Below are positions 47,063-55,698 of a stretch of 64,000 nt of DNA, piece after piece (the first letter of the stretch is position 1; the number at the start of each line of letters is the position of its first letter). Under the pieces are notes generated by a model. It saw only the letters and a program-made list of their open reading frames with translations. It was not told where the DNA came from and searched no databases. Position numbers and translations under genes: made by a program. The DNA is from Fusibacter bizertensis (GTDB lineage: Bacteria; Bacillota; Clostridia; Peptostreptococcales; Acidaminobacteraceae), in the NCBI RefSeq assembly GCF_029914245.1, contig NZ_JARYZI010000001.1, forward strand, positions 620,001-684,000, in the 5' to 3' direction.

Positions 47063-47182
47063 CTAGTCTTGATCTCTTCCGCAGGCTACAAACTTATTAA
47101 ATTGTGAAACAGGCACAACTATAGCGCTAATGCCAAATAAACCAGTATTCATGTTACCAAGTCTAAATTTAATATTCATCAT
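47063..47182 (-). CDS. Small peptide of 39 residues, unrecognised
   Basis: The frame ATG-ATG-AAT to TAG encodes MMNIKFRLGNMNTGLFGISA followed by a hydrophobic IVVPV segment, QFNKFVA, a single Cys and the charged end GRDQD. A perfect AGGAGG is nine bases before the first ATG, a leader hairpin lies 30 bases upstream, and a strong terminator follows, so it is organised as a real monocistronic gene. The basic N-terminus, hydrophobic middle and near-terminal Cys are compatible with a membrane-active or secreted (pro)peptide, but it matches no family I know. It precedes a heterodimeric ABC exporter on the same strand. Confidence 0.6.
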   Translation of the reverse strand: MMNIKFRLGNMNTGLFGISAIVVPVSQFNKFVACGRDQD

Positions 47183-47213
47183 CGTTTATAACCTCCTTCT
47201 TTAATATTTAGGT

Positions 47214-47234
47214 GTACTTCGCCTATCGAAGCAC
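47214..47234 (-). promoter_or_regulatory. Leader hairpin of the small-peptide gene
   Basis: On the minus strand GTGCTTCG pairs with CGAAGTAC (one G-U) around ATAGG, about 30 bases before the start codon. It may stabilise the mRNA or take part in regulation. Upstream AT-rich sequence (47235-47290) probably holds the promoter. Confidence 0.5.
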
Positions 47235-47312
47235 TAACCTAGACATAGGATATAATAATTTTTTTATATACGCAATACTTTTTTACATTTGTCATGAGCT
47301 TGTAATATTTGG

Positions 47313-47966
47313 TTATCTCTGACCATACTTATTGAGATAGAAATCCCTCATAAATTCACAATCTTCACGACTGAGTTCAATTGCACCACCAATGTTTGCA
47401 GCCATAATTGTAGCTTGCGCGGATTTTTCACAAATAAGTGCGATTTTAATTGTCTCTTTCAGTGTGCTTCCTGCAGCTAATAAGCCATGATTAGATAAAA
47501 TCACCGCTTGTCGATCTCTTAAGGCTTCAACAACAACTTGTCCTAAGTCATCCGATCCAGGTAGTCTATAGTCAGATACACGTACGTCACCACCTACGAT
47601 TTGCACCAAATCTTCGCAAGAAGCTGGAATTGGTTTTCTTGCAATTGCCATTGCAGTACAGTGAACTGAATGCGTGTGTACTATCGCATTGATATCTGGT
47701 CTATTTTTATATATTTCTAAATGCATTGGAAGTTCTATTGATGGTTTCATGTTGCCATCAATTAAATTACCTTCCATATCCACAATAGGTATATTCTCAG
47801 GCAACATCTTTTCATATTCAACACCAGTTGGTGTAATGGCAACTAGTTCTTCACCGGCGATTCGTACACTTAAATTACCCCAAGTACCAATCACTAATGA
47901 CGATTTCAATATGGTTAAACTTGTGTCGATTATCTCTTTTCTAGCAATTTGATGTTTCAATGACAT
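47313..47966 (-). CDS. Class II aldolase/adducin-family protein (FucA-like)
   Basis: A 217-residue zinc-dependent aldolase. The metal ligands are in HTHSVH (about residues 98-103) and SNHGLLA (about 159), the proton-donor Glu region is SIELPMH, and GTWGNLSVR is the phosphate-binding loop. Relatives cleave L-fuculose-1-phosphate, L-ribulose-5-phosphate (epimerase) or 5-deoxyribose-type phosphates from SAM salvage; the sequence alone does not settle which. AGGAGG lies seven bases before the ATG. It is alone in its unit and has a sigma-A promoter with paired operators, so it is probably under a specific repressor or activator. Confidence 0.85.
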   Translation of the reverse strand: MSLKHQIARKEIIDTSLTILKSSLVIGTWGNLSVRIAGEELVAITPTGVEYEKMLPENIPIVDMEGNLIDGNMKPSIELPMHLEIYKNRPDINAIVHTHSVHCTAMAIARKPIPASCEDLVQIVGGDVRVSDYRLPGSDDLGQVVVEALRDRQAVILSNHGLLAAGSTLKETIKIALICEKSAQATIMAANIGGAIELSREDCEFMRDFYLNKYGQR

Positions 47967-48045
47967 TTTGAAACCTCCTTTTCAATCGGATTAAGGAATA
48001 GCTACACTAACGCAGTGTTAATCGTTAAGTAATAGCGCCTACAGC

Positions 48046-48105
48046 AGAATATCACATCCCAAATTTCATTTCAAGTGAACACTATTTCATTACAAGTGAA
48101 CACTT
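48046..48105 (-). promoter_or_regulatory. Sigma-A promoter with two 21-bp-spaced dyad operators
   Basis: On the minus strand TTGAAA (48069-48074) and TATTCT (48046-48051) are spaced by 17 bases. The palindrome AAGTGAACACTT lies at 48094-48105, and a one-mismatch copy at 48073-48084 overlaps the -35. The two copies sit in 20-bp direct repeats (19 of 20 identical) exactly 21 bp apart, i.e. two helical turns. Confidence 0.65.
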
Positions 48106-48135
48106 AACCACTTGCGACATTTCACATGCTTAACT

Positions 48136-48843
48136 TTACATTAAGGCTCTTTCTATAACAGCTTTTATTTCCTCAGTTAATTTTATCGTATCTTTGTTCA
48201 TTTCCGCCGTCATTTCAATCGGTTCGGAAATCACAATCGTGACTTTAGCAGGGGTTATTTTAAAAGAACCTTTTTTCATAAGATTCATAGAATTGTTAAT
48301 TGTTACAGGTACAATAGCAGCCCCTGATTTCGTAGCAAGTTTAAGACCACCTGGTTTAAAATTTTGTAACTTGCCATTTGGACTTCTTGTTCCTTCAGGA
48401 AATAAAACCATAGAATGGCCACTCTTCAGTGTCTTCACACCTTCTGTAATCCCTTTAACTTGCTGCCTTATATCATCTCTATCCATAAAAACACAATGCA
48501 TAAACTTCATCCAGTCTCTTACAAATGGGAGCTTAAGCGTTTCAATTTTTGCAATAAACCCCTTTTTACCTGGGAGTTGTGTAATCAAAAGTGGAATGTC
48601 AAAATTACTTTGGTGGTTACTCACAAACAGTACAGCACGGTCCATTGGAATGTTTTCCAAACCAATGACGACAGTTTCACAACCTGCAATTTTTAATAAC
48701 GATCCCATATAACTGCGCGCTTTTTTATCTGCAAATTTGCTTTTTTCTTCTAAATCTTCAATTTTCTTTGCCTTGAAGTAACTTGGAATTAAAATTATTA
48801 ATTTTACCCAGAAACAAATAAACCAATATATTGTGCGAACCAT
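48136..48843 (-). CDS. plsC: 1-acyl-sn-glycerol-3-phosphate acyltransferase
   Basis: Adds the second acyl chain to lysophosphatidate in phospholipid synthesis at the membrane. The catalytic NHQSNFD (HX4D) is near residue 76, the glycerol-phosphate-binding FPEGTRS near 149, and an N-terminal hydrophobic anchor covers about 4-22. Length 235 is normal. RBS AAGGAGG precedes the ATG. A bidirectional terminator isolates it from the upstream kinase gene. Confidence 0.93.
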   Translation of the reverse strand: MVRTIYWFICFWVKLIILIPSYFKAKKIEDLEEKSKFADKKARSYMGSLLKIAGCETVVIGLENIPMDRAVLFVSNHQSNFDIPLLITQLPGKKGFIAKIETLKLPFVRDWMKFMHCVFMDRDDIRQQVKGITEGVKTLKSGHSMVLFPEGTRSPNGKLQNFKPGGLKLATKSGAAIVPVTINNSMNLMKKGSFKITPAKVTIVISEPIEMTAEMNKDTIKLTEEIKAVIERALM

Positions 48844-48860
48844 GATGCCTCCTTATACTT

Positions 48861-48894
48861 AAAATACCCTCACGATATTGTGAGGGTATTTTTT
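48861..48894. terminator. Bidirectional terminator
   Basis: AAAATACCCTCAC and GTGAGGGTATTTT form a long stem around a short loop, with T/A tracts at both sides. It ends the receiver-kinase gene on the minus strand just before plsC. Confidence 0.85.
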
Positions 48895-48954
48895 GTCTAT
48901 TTCAAATATCATACTATATATTTTATACAGATACCATACTTATTAGCTAAAAGT

Positions 48955-50244
48955 CTATTCCACCACTTCATCATGAGAATATGGGATTGAAATTTTAAAA
49001 CAAGTGCCTTCTCCAGGATTACTTTCAACACTTATTTTTCCCTGATGTTTATCCACAATTATGTTGTGAGAAATGCTTAGTCCAAGGCCTGTTCCCTGAC
49101 CTACAGGTTTAGTTGTAAAGAATGGATCAAATATTTTGTTTAGATGCTCACTATCAATCCCACTCCCGTTATCACAAACCATGATAACACAAAATTCCTT
49201 TTCTGGGATTGTTTCAACCTTAATTATGCCTGATCCTGCATATGTATATCCTTTTATCGCATGAGCAGCATTGATAATCAAGTTGACAAAAACTTGTTCA
49301 ATTTGACCTTTATTGCAGTAAATAGGCGGACACTGCTGTAGATTTTTTTCAAGTGTTGCTATATACTTCACTTCATTATTGACAACGATGAAAACTTCTT
49401 CCAAAAGTTCAATTATATCAACGTACTCAAAATAATTTTCATCAGATAGGCGTGCAAAATTACGCATACTATTTACAATCTTTGCTACACGATCAAGTCC
49501 TTTCTGCGAATCAGTTATCAACTCTGGAAAATCTTCAAAAACAAATGTCATATCGGATTTTTCCCATAACTCTGCTGCGACTTTTTTAAATTCTTCTAAC
49601 GATAATGAAGAATCTTCTATTTTACTCATAATCGTCTTGATAAAGTTTTCAAAACTGTCCACATATTGCCTTATATTCGTAAAATTACTAATAACAAATG
49701 CCAGTGGATTGTTTATCTCATGTGCAATTCCAGCTGCAAGTTCACCTATAGCTACTAACTTTTCTTTTTGAACTAAGTGATACTGAGCTTCTTTAAGGGA
49801 TTCATTTACTTTTACAAGTTTAGCATTTTGTTCTTCTAAAAGCTGTGAATTTTGTTTTAGTTTCTGATCATTTTCGATTTCTCTAAAAGTTGAATTAATA
49901 CGTGAAATAAAATCCATCTCTTCGAATGGTTTTTTAATGTAATCTGATGCGCCTAAATCAAAACAAGCTTTCAATATTTTCGAATCGCTAATTGTAGTCA
50001 ACATTATAATCTTAGGTATATCTTTCATTTTAGTGGTGTGTAAATGCTCTAGAACTTGTAAGCCAGTGAGTTTTGGCATAATTATGTCTAACAAAACCAA
50101 ATCTATGGAATGACCATAAATATGTTGCAGTGCCTCTTCTCCATCCATTGCAAACTCAATTTCACAATCGATTTCATATTTTACCAATGTATCTCTAGCA
50201 ATAAATTGATTGATTCTGCTATCTTCAACAATTAATATTCTCAT
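48955..50244 (-). CDS. Receiver-histidine kinase hybrid protein
   Basis: Residues 1-120 are a receiver (acceptor D53 in LLDIIMP). A coiled-coil linker (about 125-162) leads to a HisKA domain with H175 in GELAAGIAHEINNP. The HATPase domain spans about 280-425, with the N-box QVFVNLIINAAHAI, DNGSGID, FFTTK and GTGLGLS. All kinase motifs are intact. There is no membrane segment or PAS sensor: the receiver at the N-terminus makes it likely to be driven by another kinase, a layout common in phosphorelays. It lies next to fliB and may belong to a motility-related circuit, but the target is not visible. Confidence 0.9.
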   Translation of the reverse strand: MRILIVEDSRINQFIARDTLVKYEIDCEIEFAMDGEEALQHIYGHSIDLVLLDIIMPKLTGLQVLEHLHTTKMKDIPKIIMLTTISDSKILKACFDLGASDYIKKPFEEMDFISRINSTFREIENDQKLKQNSQLLEEQNAKLVKVNESLKEAQYHLVQKEKLVAIGELAAGIAHEINNPLAFVISNFTNIRQYVDSFENFIKTIMSKIEDSSLSLEEFKKVAAELWEKSDMTFVFEDFPELITDSQKGLDRVAKIVNSMRNFARLSDENYFEYVDIIELLEEVFIVVNNEVKYIATLEKNLQQCPPIYCNKGQIEQVFVNLIINAAHAIKGYTYAGSGIIKVETIPEKEFCVIMVCDNGSGIDSEHLNKIFDPFFTTKPVGQGTGLGLSISHNIIVDKHQGKISVESNPGEGTCFKISIPYSHDEVVE

Positions 50245-50302
50245 TTAGACCTCCACATTCAATGATAATATACCCATAATAAATCATGGCATTCAATATT
50301 GT

Positions 50303-51505
50303 CTAACTATCAACCATAGTTTCTAATAGTAATTCAATCAACTTTTTAGTCTGACTTTTTTCTCTTCTCATCTGTTCAATCATTGAATACTCAAAGTGTT
50401 TATGATGTTCAATTACTTTTGAAACCACTTGTAAATATTCTGCTATCTCTTGTTCAGATAAGGATTTTTCTTGCCCCATCAACCCAATAAGATGTCTTTT
50501 AATTATCCCGTATCTTATGAGTAAAAGCCACAATGCTTCTTTTATATTTTCACCTTCTGAAAATGGAAAAAGAGTACGGAAAACATGATTTACAAAATAA
50601 TTTTTTAAGATATAAGAGGATTGATTTAGAAAAGTTTTGTAATTCTGTGTTCCAATATTGATATTTCCAGTTGATGCTATTTGTGTAATTTCCAAAAATC
50701 TTGCTGAATCACTTGCACCAATTCCACTTAGATGTTTTAACAAATAATCGGTATATGAAATAAAAGATGCATCGTCAAACAAATTGTATTTCTTTGATAT
50801 AAAAAAATCACTTCTTGTTTTATTAGAATTCATATATCTGTCATATTTTTCAATTACTTCCTCTAAAAGATTTAATGTTTTATTTTTTTCAAGCATAAAG
50901 CAATCTTCTATAAAATTTGATAAAATCACCAAGCTTATCTCCACTGAATAGCACTCACTTGATAAAATTTTCATAGCTTGATCTCTCACCAATTTCAAGT
51001 TAGCGATCAATGTGTTTTTATATAATTTGTCATTTTGTTTTATTTTGTAAGTTAGCAACTCATTTATATTTTCTTCATCAATCTCAACGAGTTGCATTGC
51101 ATCGGGATCTGAAACTATCTTTCTAGCAATTTCAGGACAAGAAGGTGTTGCTGACTGCTCTAGTTTTCCATCAATTTTATTTGTGATTCGAGGAAAATTG
51201 GTACAGACGTTAGACAGATAACTTTCACCCATATGTTTGTGAATCATACATAAGTTTTCTGAATTTAAAAACTGGCACCTTCTAGAGTCATCTAGAGATG
51301 CATATGCATAATCTACAACTGGATCATAACAGTTCGTATTGATATGAATGTATTTTTTAAATTCATTTTTCATTCTAGGTTCTTGTACTTTCTGGTATTT
51401 AAGATATGTTTTCTTGTCAATATCCACATCCCAACCAATACAACAATTATCTTCACATGAACCACCAACACATTTAAAATTAAGCATATATTTTGGGACT
51501 ATCAT
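50303..51505 (-). CDS. fliB: Flagellin lysine-N-methylase family protein
   Basis: A 400-residue FliB-family protein. The N-terminus carries the cysteine pattern KCVGGSCEDNCCIGW, then CQFLNSENLCMIH and CTNFPR, resembling a YkgJ-type metal-binding module, and the C-terminal half is helical without a recognisable fold. FliB methylates lysines of flagellin in Salmonella and some clostridia. Flagellin genes are not in this window, so the substrate is inferred. Divergent from the hypothetical gene at 51590. Confidence 0.85.
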   Translation of the reverse strand: MIVPKYMLNFKCVGGSCEDNCCIGWDVDIDKKTYLKYQKVQEPRMKNEFKKYIHINTNCYDPVVDYAYASLDDSRRCQFLNSENLCMIHKHMGESYLSNVCTNFPRITNKIDGKLEQSATPSCPEIARKIVSDPDAMQLVEIDEENINELLTYKIKQNDKLYKNTLIANLKLVRDQAMKILSSECYSVEISLVILSNFIEDCFMLEKNKTLNLLEEVIEKYDRYMNSNKTRSDFFISKKYNLFDDASFISYTDYLLKHLSGIGASDSARFLEITQIASTGNINIGTQNYKTFLNQSSYILKNYFVNHVFRTLFPFSEGENIKEALWLLLIRYGIIKRHLIGLMGQEKSLSEQEIAEYLQVVSKVIEHHKHFEYSMIEQMRREKSQTKKLIELLLETMVDS

Positions 51506-51552
51506 CTTATCACCTTCTCTTCAGGATTATGTTAACTCTCATAACAACTGGG

Positions 51553-51558
51553 TATAAT
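51553..51558 (+). promoter_or_regulatory. Probable -10 box of the 51590 gene
   Basis: TATAAT lies 31 bases before the ATG, in the 84-base gap between divergent genes; a clear -35 is not seen. Confidence 0.4.
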
Positions 51559-51589
51559 TTCTCAAACGGGGAAAGGAGGTTTTTCTATT

Positions 51590-52348
51590 ATGAAAAAAGT
51601 ATTATTAGGGGTTTTGCTATTCATAATCATCGCTGGTATTGGTATCTACGTGACGCTAAATACTGGTACTAAAGTTGATGTCACCTACAACACTACTGAT
51701 TTTAACTCAGCACTAACAAAAACCTCGATTGTCATTGATGATATCAAGGAAATTAACCTTATCACTTTGGCCCAAAAAGATTTTGTCGTTTCTGGGACAA
51801 ACACTGTTGATATCTCATTCTCAAACGAGGAAATGAGCGCACTTATTGATATGGCCAATCAATCTGGTGGACCAATTTCGGACTTCAAGGTCGCCTTTTT
51901 AGGAAATAACGAAGGCGAACTTAGTTTTAAACTCACTGATCAATTTCTGAACTTTATCAAAGAAGAAAACATGATTTATGTTCCAACTTCAACTTTTAGT
52001 GCTATCTCAAATTCATATCTATTCGCATCCACAAGTAATAGCATTACTGATACTGTTGTCAACTTTATTACAAATATTGCTGCAAATAAGCCAATATATG
52101 CTAAAGGAACTTTGACAAAAACATCTGAACATTCTGTCACAGTTCATATATCATCCTTAAAGGTTGGTCAAATTCCATTAAGTAATGAAGTGATTTCAAA
52201 GGTTGAATCTGAAGTTGTGAAATTTGTAAATGCTTTGCTTAGTGAATCTAATGGTTTTAGCATTGAAGAATTACGTATTGAAAATGGTGCTATTTATTAC
52301 AAAGGAACACTACCATCTGAAATAAAAGGTAAAAAAATAATTGACTAA
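51590..52348 (+). CDS. Hypothetical membrane-anchored protein
   Basis: The 252-residue protein starts with a lysine pair and one hydrophobic helix (about 4-24), either an uncleaved signal anchor or a signal peptide. The rest is extracytoplasmic, rich in Asn, Ser and Thr, with alternating beta-like segments. No domain is recognised. AAAGGAGG precedes the ATG by a suitable distance. Its end overlaps the convergent deacetylase gene by four bases. Function unknown; a lipid- or polymer-binding role would be a guess. Confidence 0.75.
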   Translation: MKKVLLGVLLFIIIAGIGIYVTLNTGTKVDVTYNTTDFNSALTKTSIVIDDIKEINLITLAQKDFVVSGTNTVDISFSNEEMSALIDMANQSGGPISDFKVAFLGNNEGELSFKLTDQFLNFIKEENMIYVPTSTFSAISNSYLFASTSNSITDTVVNFITNIAANKPIYAKGTLTKTSEHSVTVHISSLKVGQIPLSNEVISKVESEVVKFVNALLSESNGFSIEELRIENGAIYYKGTLPSEIKGKKIID

Positions 52349-53274
52349 TCTACATGTTTAAACTGCGTTGTATAACCACTTGGCGTTAAAACATCAAACC
52401 GATAACCTAAAGCTAAGTAATGTTCTATTATTTCTGGCAAGGCTTCAACAGTGGATTTTTTTGCATCCGTGTCATGAAATAATACGATTGCATCCTTTTT
52501 CTTTGAAATTTGAGTGTAAGCGTTTGATTTTATGGTTCCAACTTCAGCATAGGTTGCCATGGCATCACCACTGTCGATGTTCCAATCGAAAAATTGAACG
52601 CCTTGATCTAACATCATTATGCTAAGTGAAGTCACAAATTCATTTCCTTTAAAATTTCTTGCTGTATTCGATCCACCTGGAAATCTATATAAAGTTGGGG
52701 ATTCTCCAATGACAGAATACACAGCATCTTGACACAAGTTAAAATCTTTCCAAAACGAATCCTCATCCTTATAAATCAATGTATAATTATGAGAATATGA
52801 ATGATTTCCTATTGCATGACCTTGCTTATTGATTTCTCTTAGCACATCAGGATTTTTATTGACATTTCTACCTTGTACAAAAAAAGTTGCTCTTACATTA
52901 TATAGCTTAAGAATTTTAAGTATATCAAGCGTTGTTTCTTTTGAAGGACCATCATCGAAAGTTAAATACACAACTTTATCTGTAAGTGAGGACATTTGGC
53001 GATTGAGCACTTCATTACTTTGCTTTAAATCCTGTATCAATTGATTGAGTTCATTTTGTTCTTGTATTAAATCATCTATTTGATTATCTTTATCTTTTAT
53101 AATTGTTTCTACATTTTGTAGTTCCTTTATTTTTTCTTCTTGATTTACGACAATTGTTTTATACTCACTGAGTTCGTTTTTTTGGTTATTGTTTATTTGA
53201 ATTGCTTTTAGACCTGTTGAAATAGCCATCAAAACAAATAAAGAAATTACAACTTTAAATATTTGTCGATTCAT
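52345..53274 (-). CDS. Membrane-anchored polysaccharide deacetylase
   Basis: An N-terminal anchor helix (about 5-23), a coiled coil (about 30-97) and a NodB-type carbohydrate esterase 4 domain (about 100-305). TFDDGP (105-110), NHSYSH (157-162) and RFPGG (197-201) are the metal and catalytic motifs and look intact; the last motif contains HDTDAKKSTVEALP. Such enzymes remove acetyl groups from peptidoglycan N-acetylglucosamine or other surface polymers. An extended -10 promoter (53318-53326) precedes it. Confidence 0.92.
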   Translation of the reverse strand: MNRQIFKVVISLFVLMAISTGLKAIQINNNQKNELSEYKTIVVNQEEKIKELQNVETIIKDKDNQIDDLIQEQNELNQLIQDLKQSNEVLNRQMSSLTDKVVYLTFDDGPSKETTLDILKILKLYNVRATFFVQGRNVNKNPDVLREINKQGHAIGNHSYSHNYTLIYKDEDSFWKDFNLCQDAVYSVIGESPTLYRFPGGSNTARNFKGNEFVTSLSIMMLDQGVQFFDWNIDSGDAMATYAEVGTIKSNAYTQISKKKDAIVLFHDTDAKKSTVEALPEIIEHYLALGYRFDVLTPSGYTTQFKHVD

Positions 53275-53317
53275 TATTCACATCCTTTACCTTATGTATA
53301 GTCAATAAGCTCTTTAT

Positions 53318-53326
53318 ATTATAGCA
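53318..53326 (-). promoter_or_regulatory. Extended -10 promoter of the deacetylase gene
   Basis: On the minus strand TGCTATAAT provides a perfect -10 with the TGn extension, 44 bases before the ATG at 53274. Confidence 0.55.
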
Positions 53327-53371
53327 TAGCACATAATGTGAAATTGTTTTTATTTCTTAAAGGAGGATTTT

Positions 53372-54034
53372 ATGTCTAAAAAGGTATTAATTTTCGTATT
53401 AATTTTATTAACTACTACTTTTTATCAACTTTCATCAGGCACTGAAACGATACAAAAAATCGTAGCTGCTTTTAACTACGAAATCAAACTATCACTTAAT
53501 GGCGAAGCATACACTCCCACTGATGATGATGGAAGAGAATTAAAACCAATAATCTATGAGGGGCGAACATATCTCCCTTTAAAAGCTTTTGCTGATACAC
53601 TTGGTGTGTTTGTAGATTGGGATCCAAGTTCAAAGACTGTAATCATAGCTACTAATGATGAAAATTTTGGAATCCCTTACAACGATGCCAATACAGATGC
53701 ACAGATAGACACATTTACTACACCTAAATTATCTGGAAGTATTGTTGAACAAAAGGTCAAATTAACTTGGGAAGTCATTTCAACTTCAAATTTTACTGGC
53801 TATAAAGTAGTTGCCTCAAAATATAATAGTGAGCCATCGTATCCAAATGATGGCTATGCTGCCTATATTACCGATCGAAAAACGACATCCTTTTTGATTG
53901 ATACAAATTCATCATATAACGGTGGTGATTTTGATGGTAAATTCATCAGTGGTCAAAAGTATTATTTTAGCATAACTGCGCTATATGGTGAAACCAAAGT
54001 TAAAGGTAATGTGGTTGAAATCATTATGCCTTAA
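53372..54034 (+). CDS. Secreted protein with a copper-amine-oxidase-N (stalk) domain and an Fn3-like domain
   Basis: A signal peptide (about 1-23) precedes a copper-amine-oxidase-N-like module (about 33-105), recognised from EGRTYLPLKAFADTLGVFVDWDP and TVIIATND (shown in part). The second half (about 125-220) is a beta-rich domain similar to fibronectin type III (VKLTWEVISTSNFTGYKVVA, YYFSITALYG). The name comes from a domain of amine oxidases, but in Firmicutes it is a common surface-protein module and no catalytic part is present here. AAAGGAGG precedes the ATG. Probably a cell-wall-associated structural or binding protein. Confidence 0.82.
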   Translation: MSKKVLIFVLILLTTTFYQLSSGTETIQKIVAAFNYEIKLSLNGEAYTPTDDDGRELKPIIYEGRTYLPLKAFADTLGVFVDWDPSSKTVIIATNDENFGIPYNDANTDAQIDTFTTPKLSGSIVEQKVKLTWEVISTSNFTGYKVVASKYNSEPSYPNDGYAAYITDRKTTSFLIDTNSSYNGGDFDGKFISGQKYYFSITALYGETKVKGNVVEIIMP

Positions 54035-54045
54035 CCATTATAAAA

Positions 54046-54086
54046 ATGAGAGCTATAACCACAAATACTGTGATTATAGCTCTCAT
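54046..54086. terminator. Bidirectional terminator
   Basis: ATGAGAGCTATAA (54046-54058) pairs perfectly with TTATAGCTCTCAT (54074-54086), with T-rich tracts on both sides, between the convergent surface-protein and yebC genes. Confidence 0.93.
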
Positions 54087-54117
54087 GTCTTTTTTACTAA
54101 AATTGCTTTACTGTTTC

Positions 54118-54834
54118 TTATTCTTCCCAGTTATGGTAAACGGTCTGAACATCATCATCATCTTCTAAAAGATCAATGAGTTTTTGCATATACTTGATAT
54201 CTTCTTCGTCTGTAAGCTTTGTCATCGTCTGTGGAAGATAACGAAGTTCTGCCATACTAAACTCAAATCCTTGAGATGATAAAGCATCTCTAACACCTGC
54301 AAAATCACCAATGTCTGTGATAACTTCGTAGTAATCTGTCTCAACTGAGATATCCTCTGCACCTGCTTCGATAAAAGTCATTTCTAGTTCTTCATCATCC
54401 ATACCTTCTTTCTTATCGATAACGAGTACACCTTTTCTATCAAACATGAAGCTTACACATCCATTTGTTCCAAGATTCCCTTTTCCTTTGGAGTAATAAC
54501 TTCTTACATTTGCAGCCGTTCTGTTTGTATTATCAGTTAAGCATTCTACGAGGACTGCTACCCCACCTGGGCCATATCCTTCATAAGTTAATTCAGTAAA
54601 GACCGCTCCATCAGTTTCTCCGGCGCCTTTTTTTACAGCTCTGTCTATATTGTCATTTGGCATATTAGCTGCCTTAGCTTTTTCAATTGCACTCATAAGT
54701 GCGGCGTTGTAAGTCGGATCTCCTCCACCTTCTCTAGCTGCTACCATAATATAGCGACCTAGTTTGGTGAACTCTTTTGCTTTCTTTGCATCCTGCTTAC
54801 CTTTACGGTTTATAATAGTACCTATTCTACCCAC
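54118..54834 (-). CDS. yebC: YebC/PmpR family protein
   Basis: A 238-residue protein with the diagnostic N-terminal HxxGRxGT-like region ([22 protein letters not shown] in part) and [21 protein letters not shown], followed by [17 protein letters not shown]. Family members were described as transcription regulators (PmpR), and more recently as ribosome-associated factors helping translation of difficult motifs (TACO1). Both the three-lobed domain pattern and the length are normal. Ends in an acidic tail ([16 protein letters not shown]). Confidence 0.93.
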   Translation of the reverse strand: MGRIGTIINRKGKQDAKKAKEFTKLGRYIMVAAREGGGDPTYNAALMSAIEKAKAANMPNDNIDRAVKKGAGETDGAVFTELTYEGYGPGGVAVLVECLTDNTNRTAANVRSYYSKGKGNLGTNGCVSFMFDRKGVLVIDKKEGMDDEELEMTFIEAGAEDISVETDYYEVITDIGDFAGVRDALSSQGFEFSMAELRYLPQTMTKLTDEEDIKYMQKLIDLLEDDDDVQTVYHNWEE

Positions 54835-54904
54835 GTTTTTTCTCCTGTCCCATTCAGATTCTGAATTTATGCAAAAACATTATAGCATATAAACGACTTG
54901 TATG

Positions 54905-55648
54905 CTAGAATTTTGGTGGACTTGGAGGCATGCTACGCTTATGTGCAGTCTTCTCATGAAGCATTTCAATAATTGTCTTATCATTTTCAGGAATTTCTAC
55001 CCCCATGATATAATCATCAATCATATCATAAGTAGTTCCCATTTCGGCTTCATCTGTTTGACCTTCCCACAATCCTGCTGAAGGCTGTCTGTCAATTATT
55101 TGTTGAGGTACATTCAATACCTTTGACCACTGAAAAACTTCTCTTTTCAAAAGGTTCCCAATTGGTATGATATCCACTCCGCCATCTCCGTATTTAGTGA
55201 AATACCCTGTTAAAACTTCAGCTGCATTATCAGTACCTGCAACTAAATAACCTAGAGAATTGGCAACACCGTACAAAGTGGTCATGCGTAATCTTGCACG
55301 TAAATTAGCATCTGCCAATTTTTCATTTTTCACTTCAAAGCCTTCTAATCTACGTTGAATTTTTCCAATGAGAAGATCATGTTCTTCTGATAAATCAACA
55401 GTCAGGTATTCTATACCAATTGCCTCAGCAAGTGCTATTGCATCTTGAGCATCTTTAGGATTGCTTTTACAAGGCAAAACAACACCCAATGAATTTTCTG
55501 GAAAGGCTTTCTTGATTAAAGAACCTACTAAAGAGGAATCAATTCCTCCGGATAACCCAACAAGAACGCCTTTAGAGCCTGACAGCTTAACTTGCTCTCT
55601 AATCCATTCAACTGTTAGTTCAATTTTTTCTTCAACTGTTTTAACCAT
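54905..55648 (-). CDS. nadE: NH3-dependent NAD+ synthetase
   Basis: Converts nicotinic acid adenine dinucleotide to NAD+ with ATP and ammonia. The PP-loop SGGIDSS lies near residue 34, and the TDNAAE and FTKYGDGGVDIIPIGNLLK stretches bind substrate. At 247 residues it lacks the glutaminase domain, so it uses free ammonia, in plenty in an amino-acid fermenter. AAGGAAGG precedes the ATG. Confidence 0.95.
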   Translation of the reverse strand: MVKTVEEKIELTVEWIREQVKLSGSKGVLVGLSGGIDSSLVGSLIKKAFPENSLGVVLPCKSNPKDAQDAIALAEAIGIEYLTVDLSEEHDLLIGKIQRRLEGFEVKNEKLADANLRARLRMTTLYGVANSLGYLVAGTDNAAEVLTGYFTKYGDGGVDIIPIGNLLKREVFQWSKVLNVPQQIIDRQPSAGLWEGQTDEAEMGTTYDMIDDYIMGVEIPENDKTIIEMLHEKTAHKRSMPPSPPKF

Positions 55649-55698
55649 TAATGTTTCCTTCCTTAGTTTTGTATTTAGATAATAAACTACTACTATAA

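Noticed and set aside
47041-47182. AgrD-type autoinducing peptide for the 39-codon gene
   Set aside because: A Cys is present near the C-terminus, but the conserved acidic recognition tail after a cyclic core, and adjacent agrB, C or A genes, are missing.
48194-48712. 172-codon plus-strand frame opposite plsC
   Set aside because: It lies wholly antisense to a well-recognised acyltransferase gene, has no ribosome-binding site and no family features.
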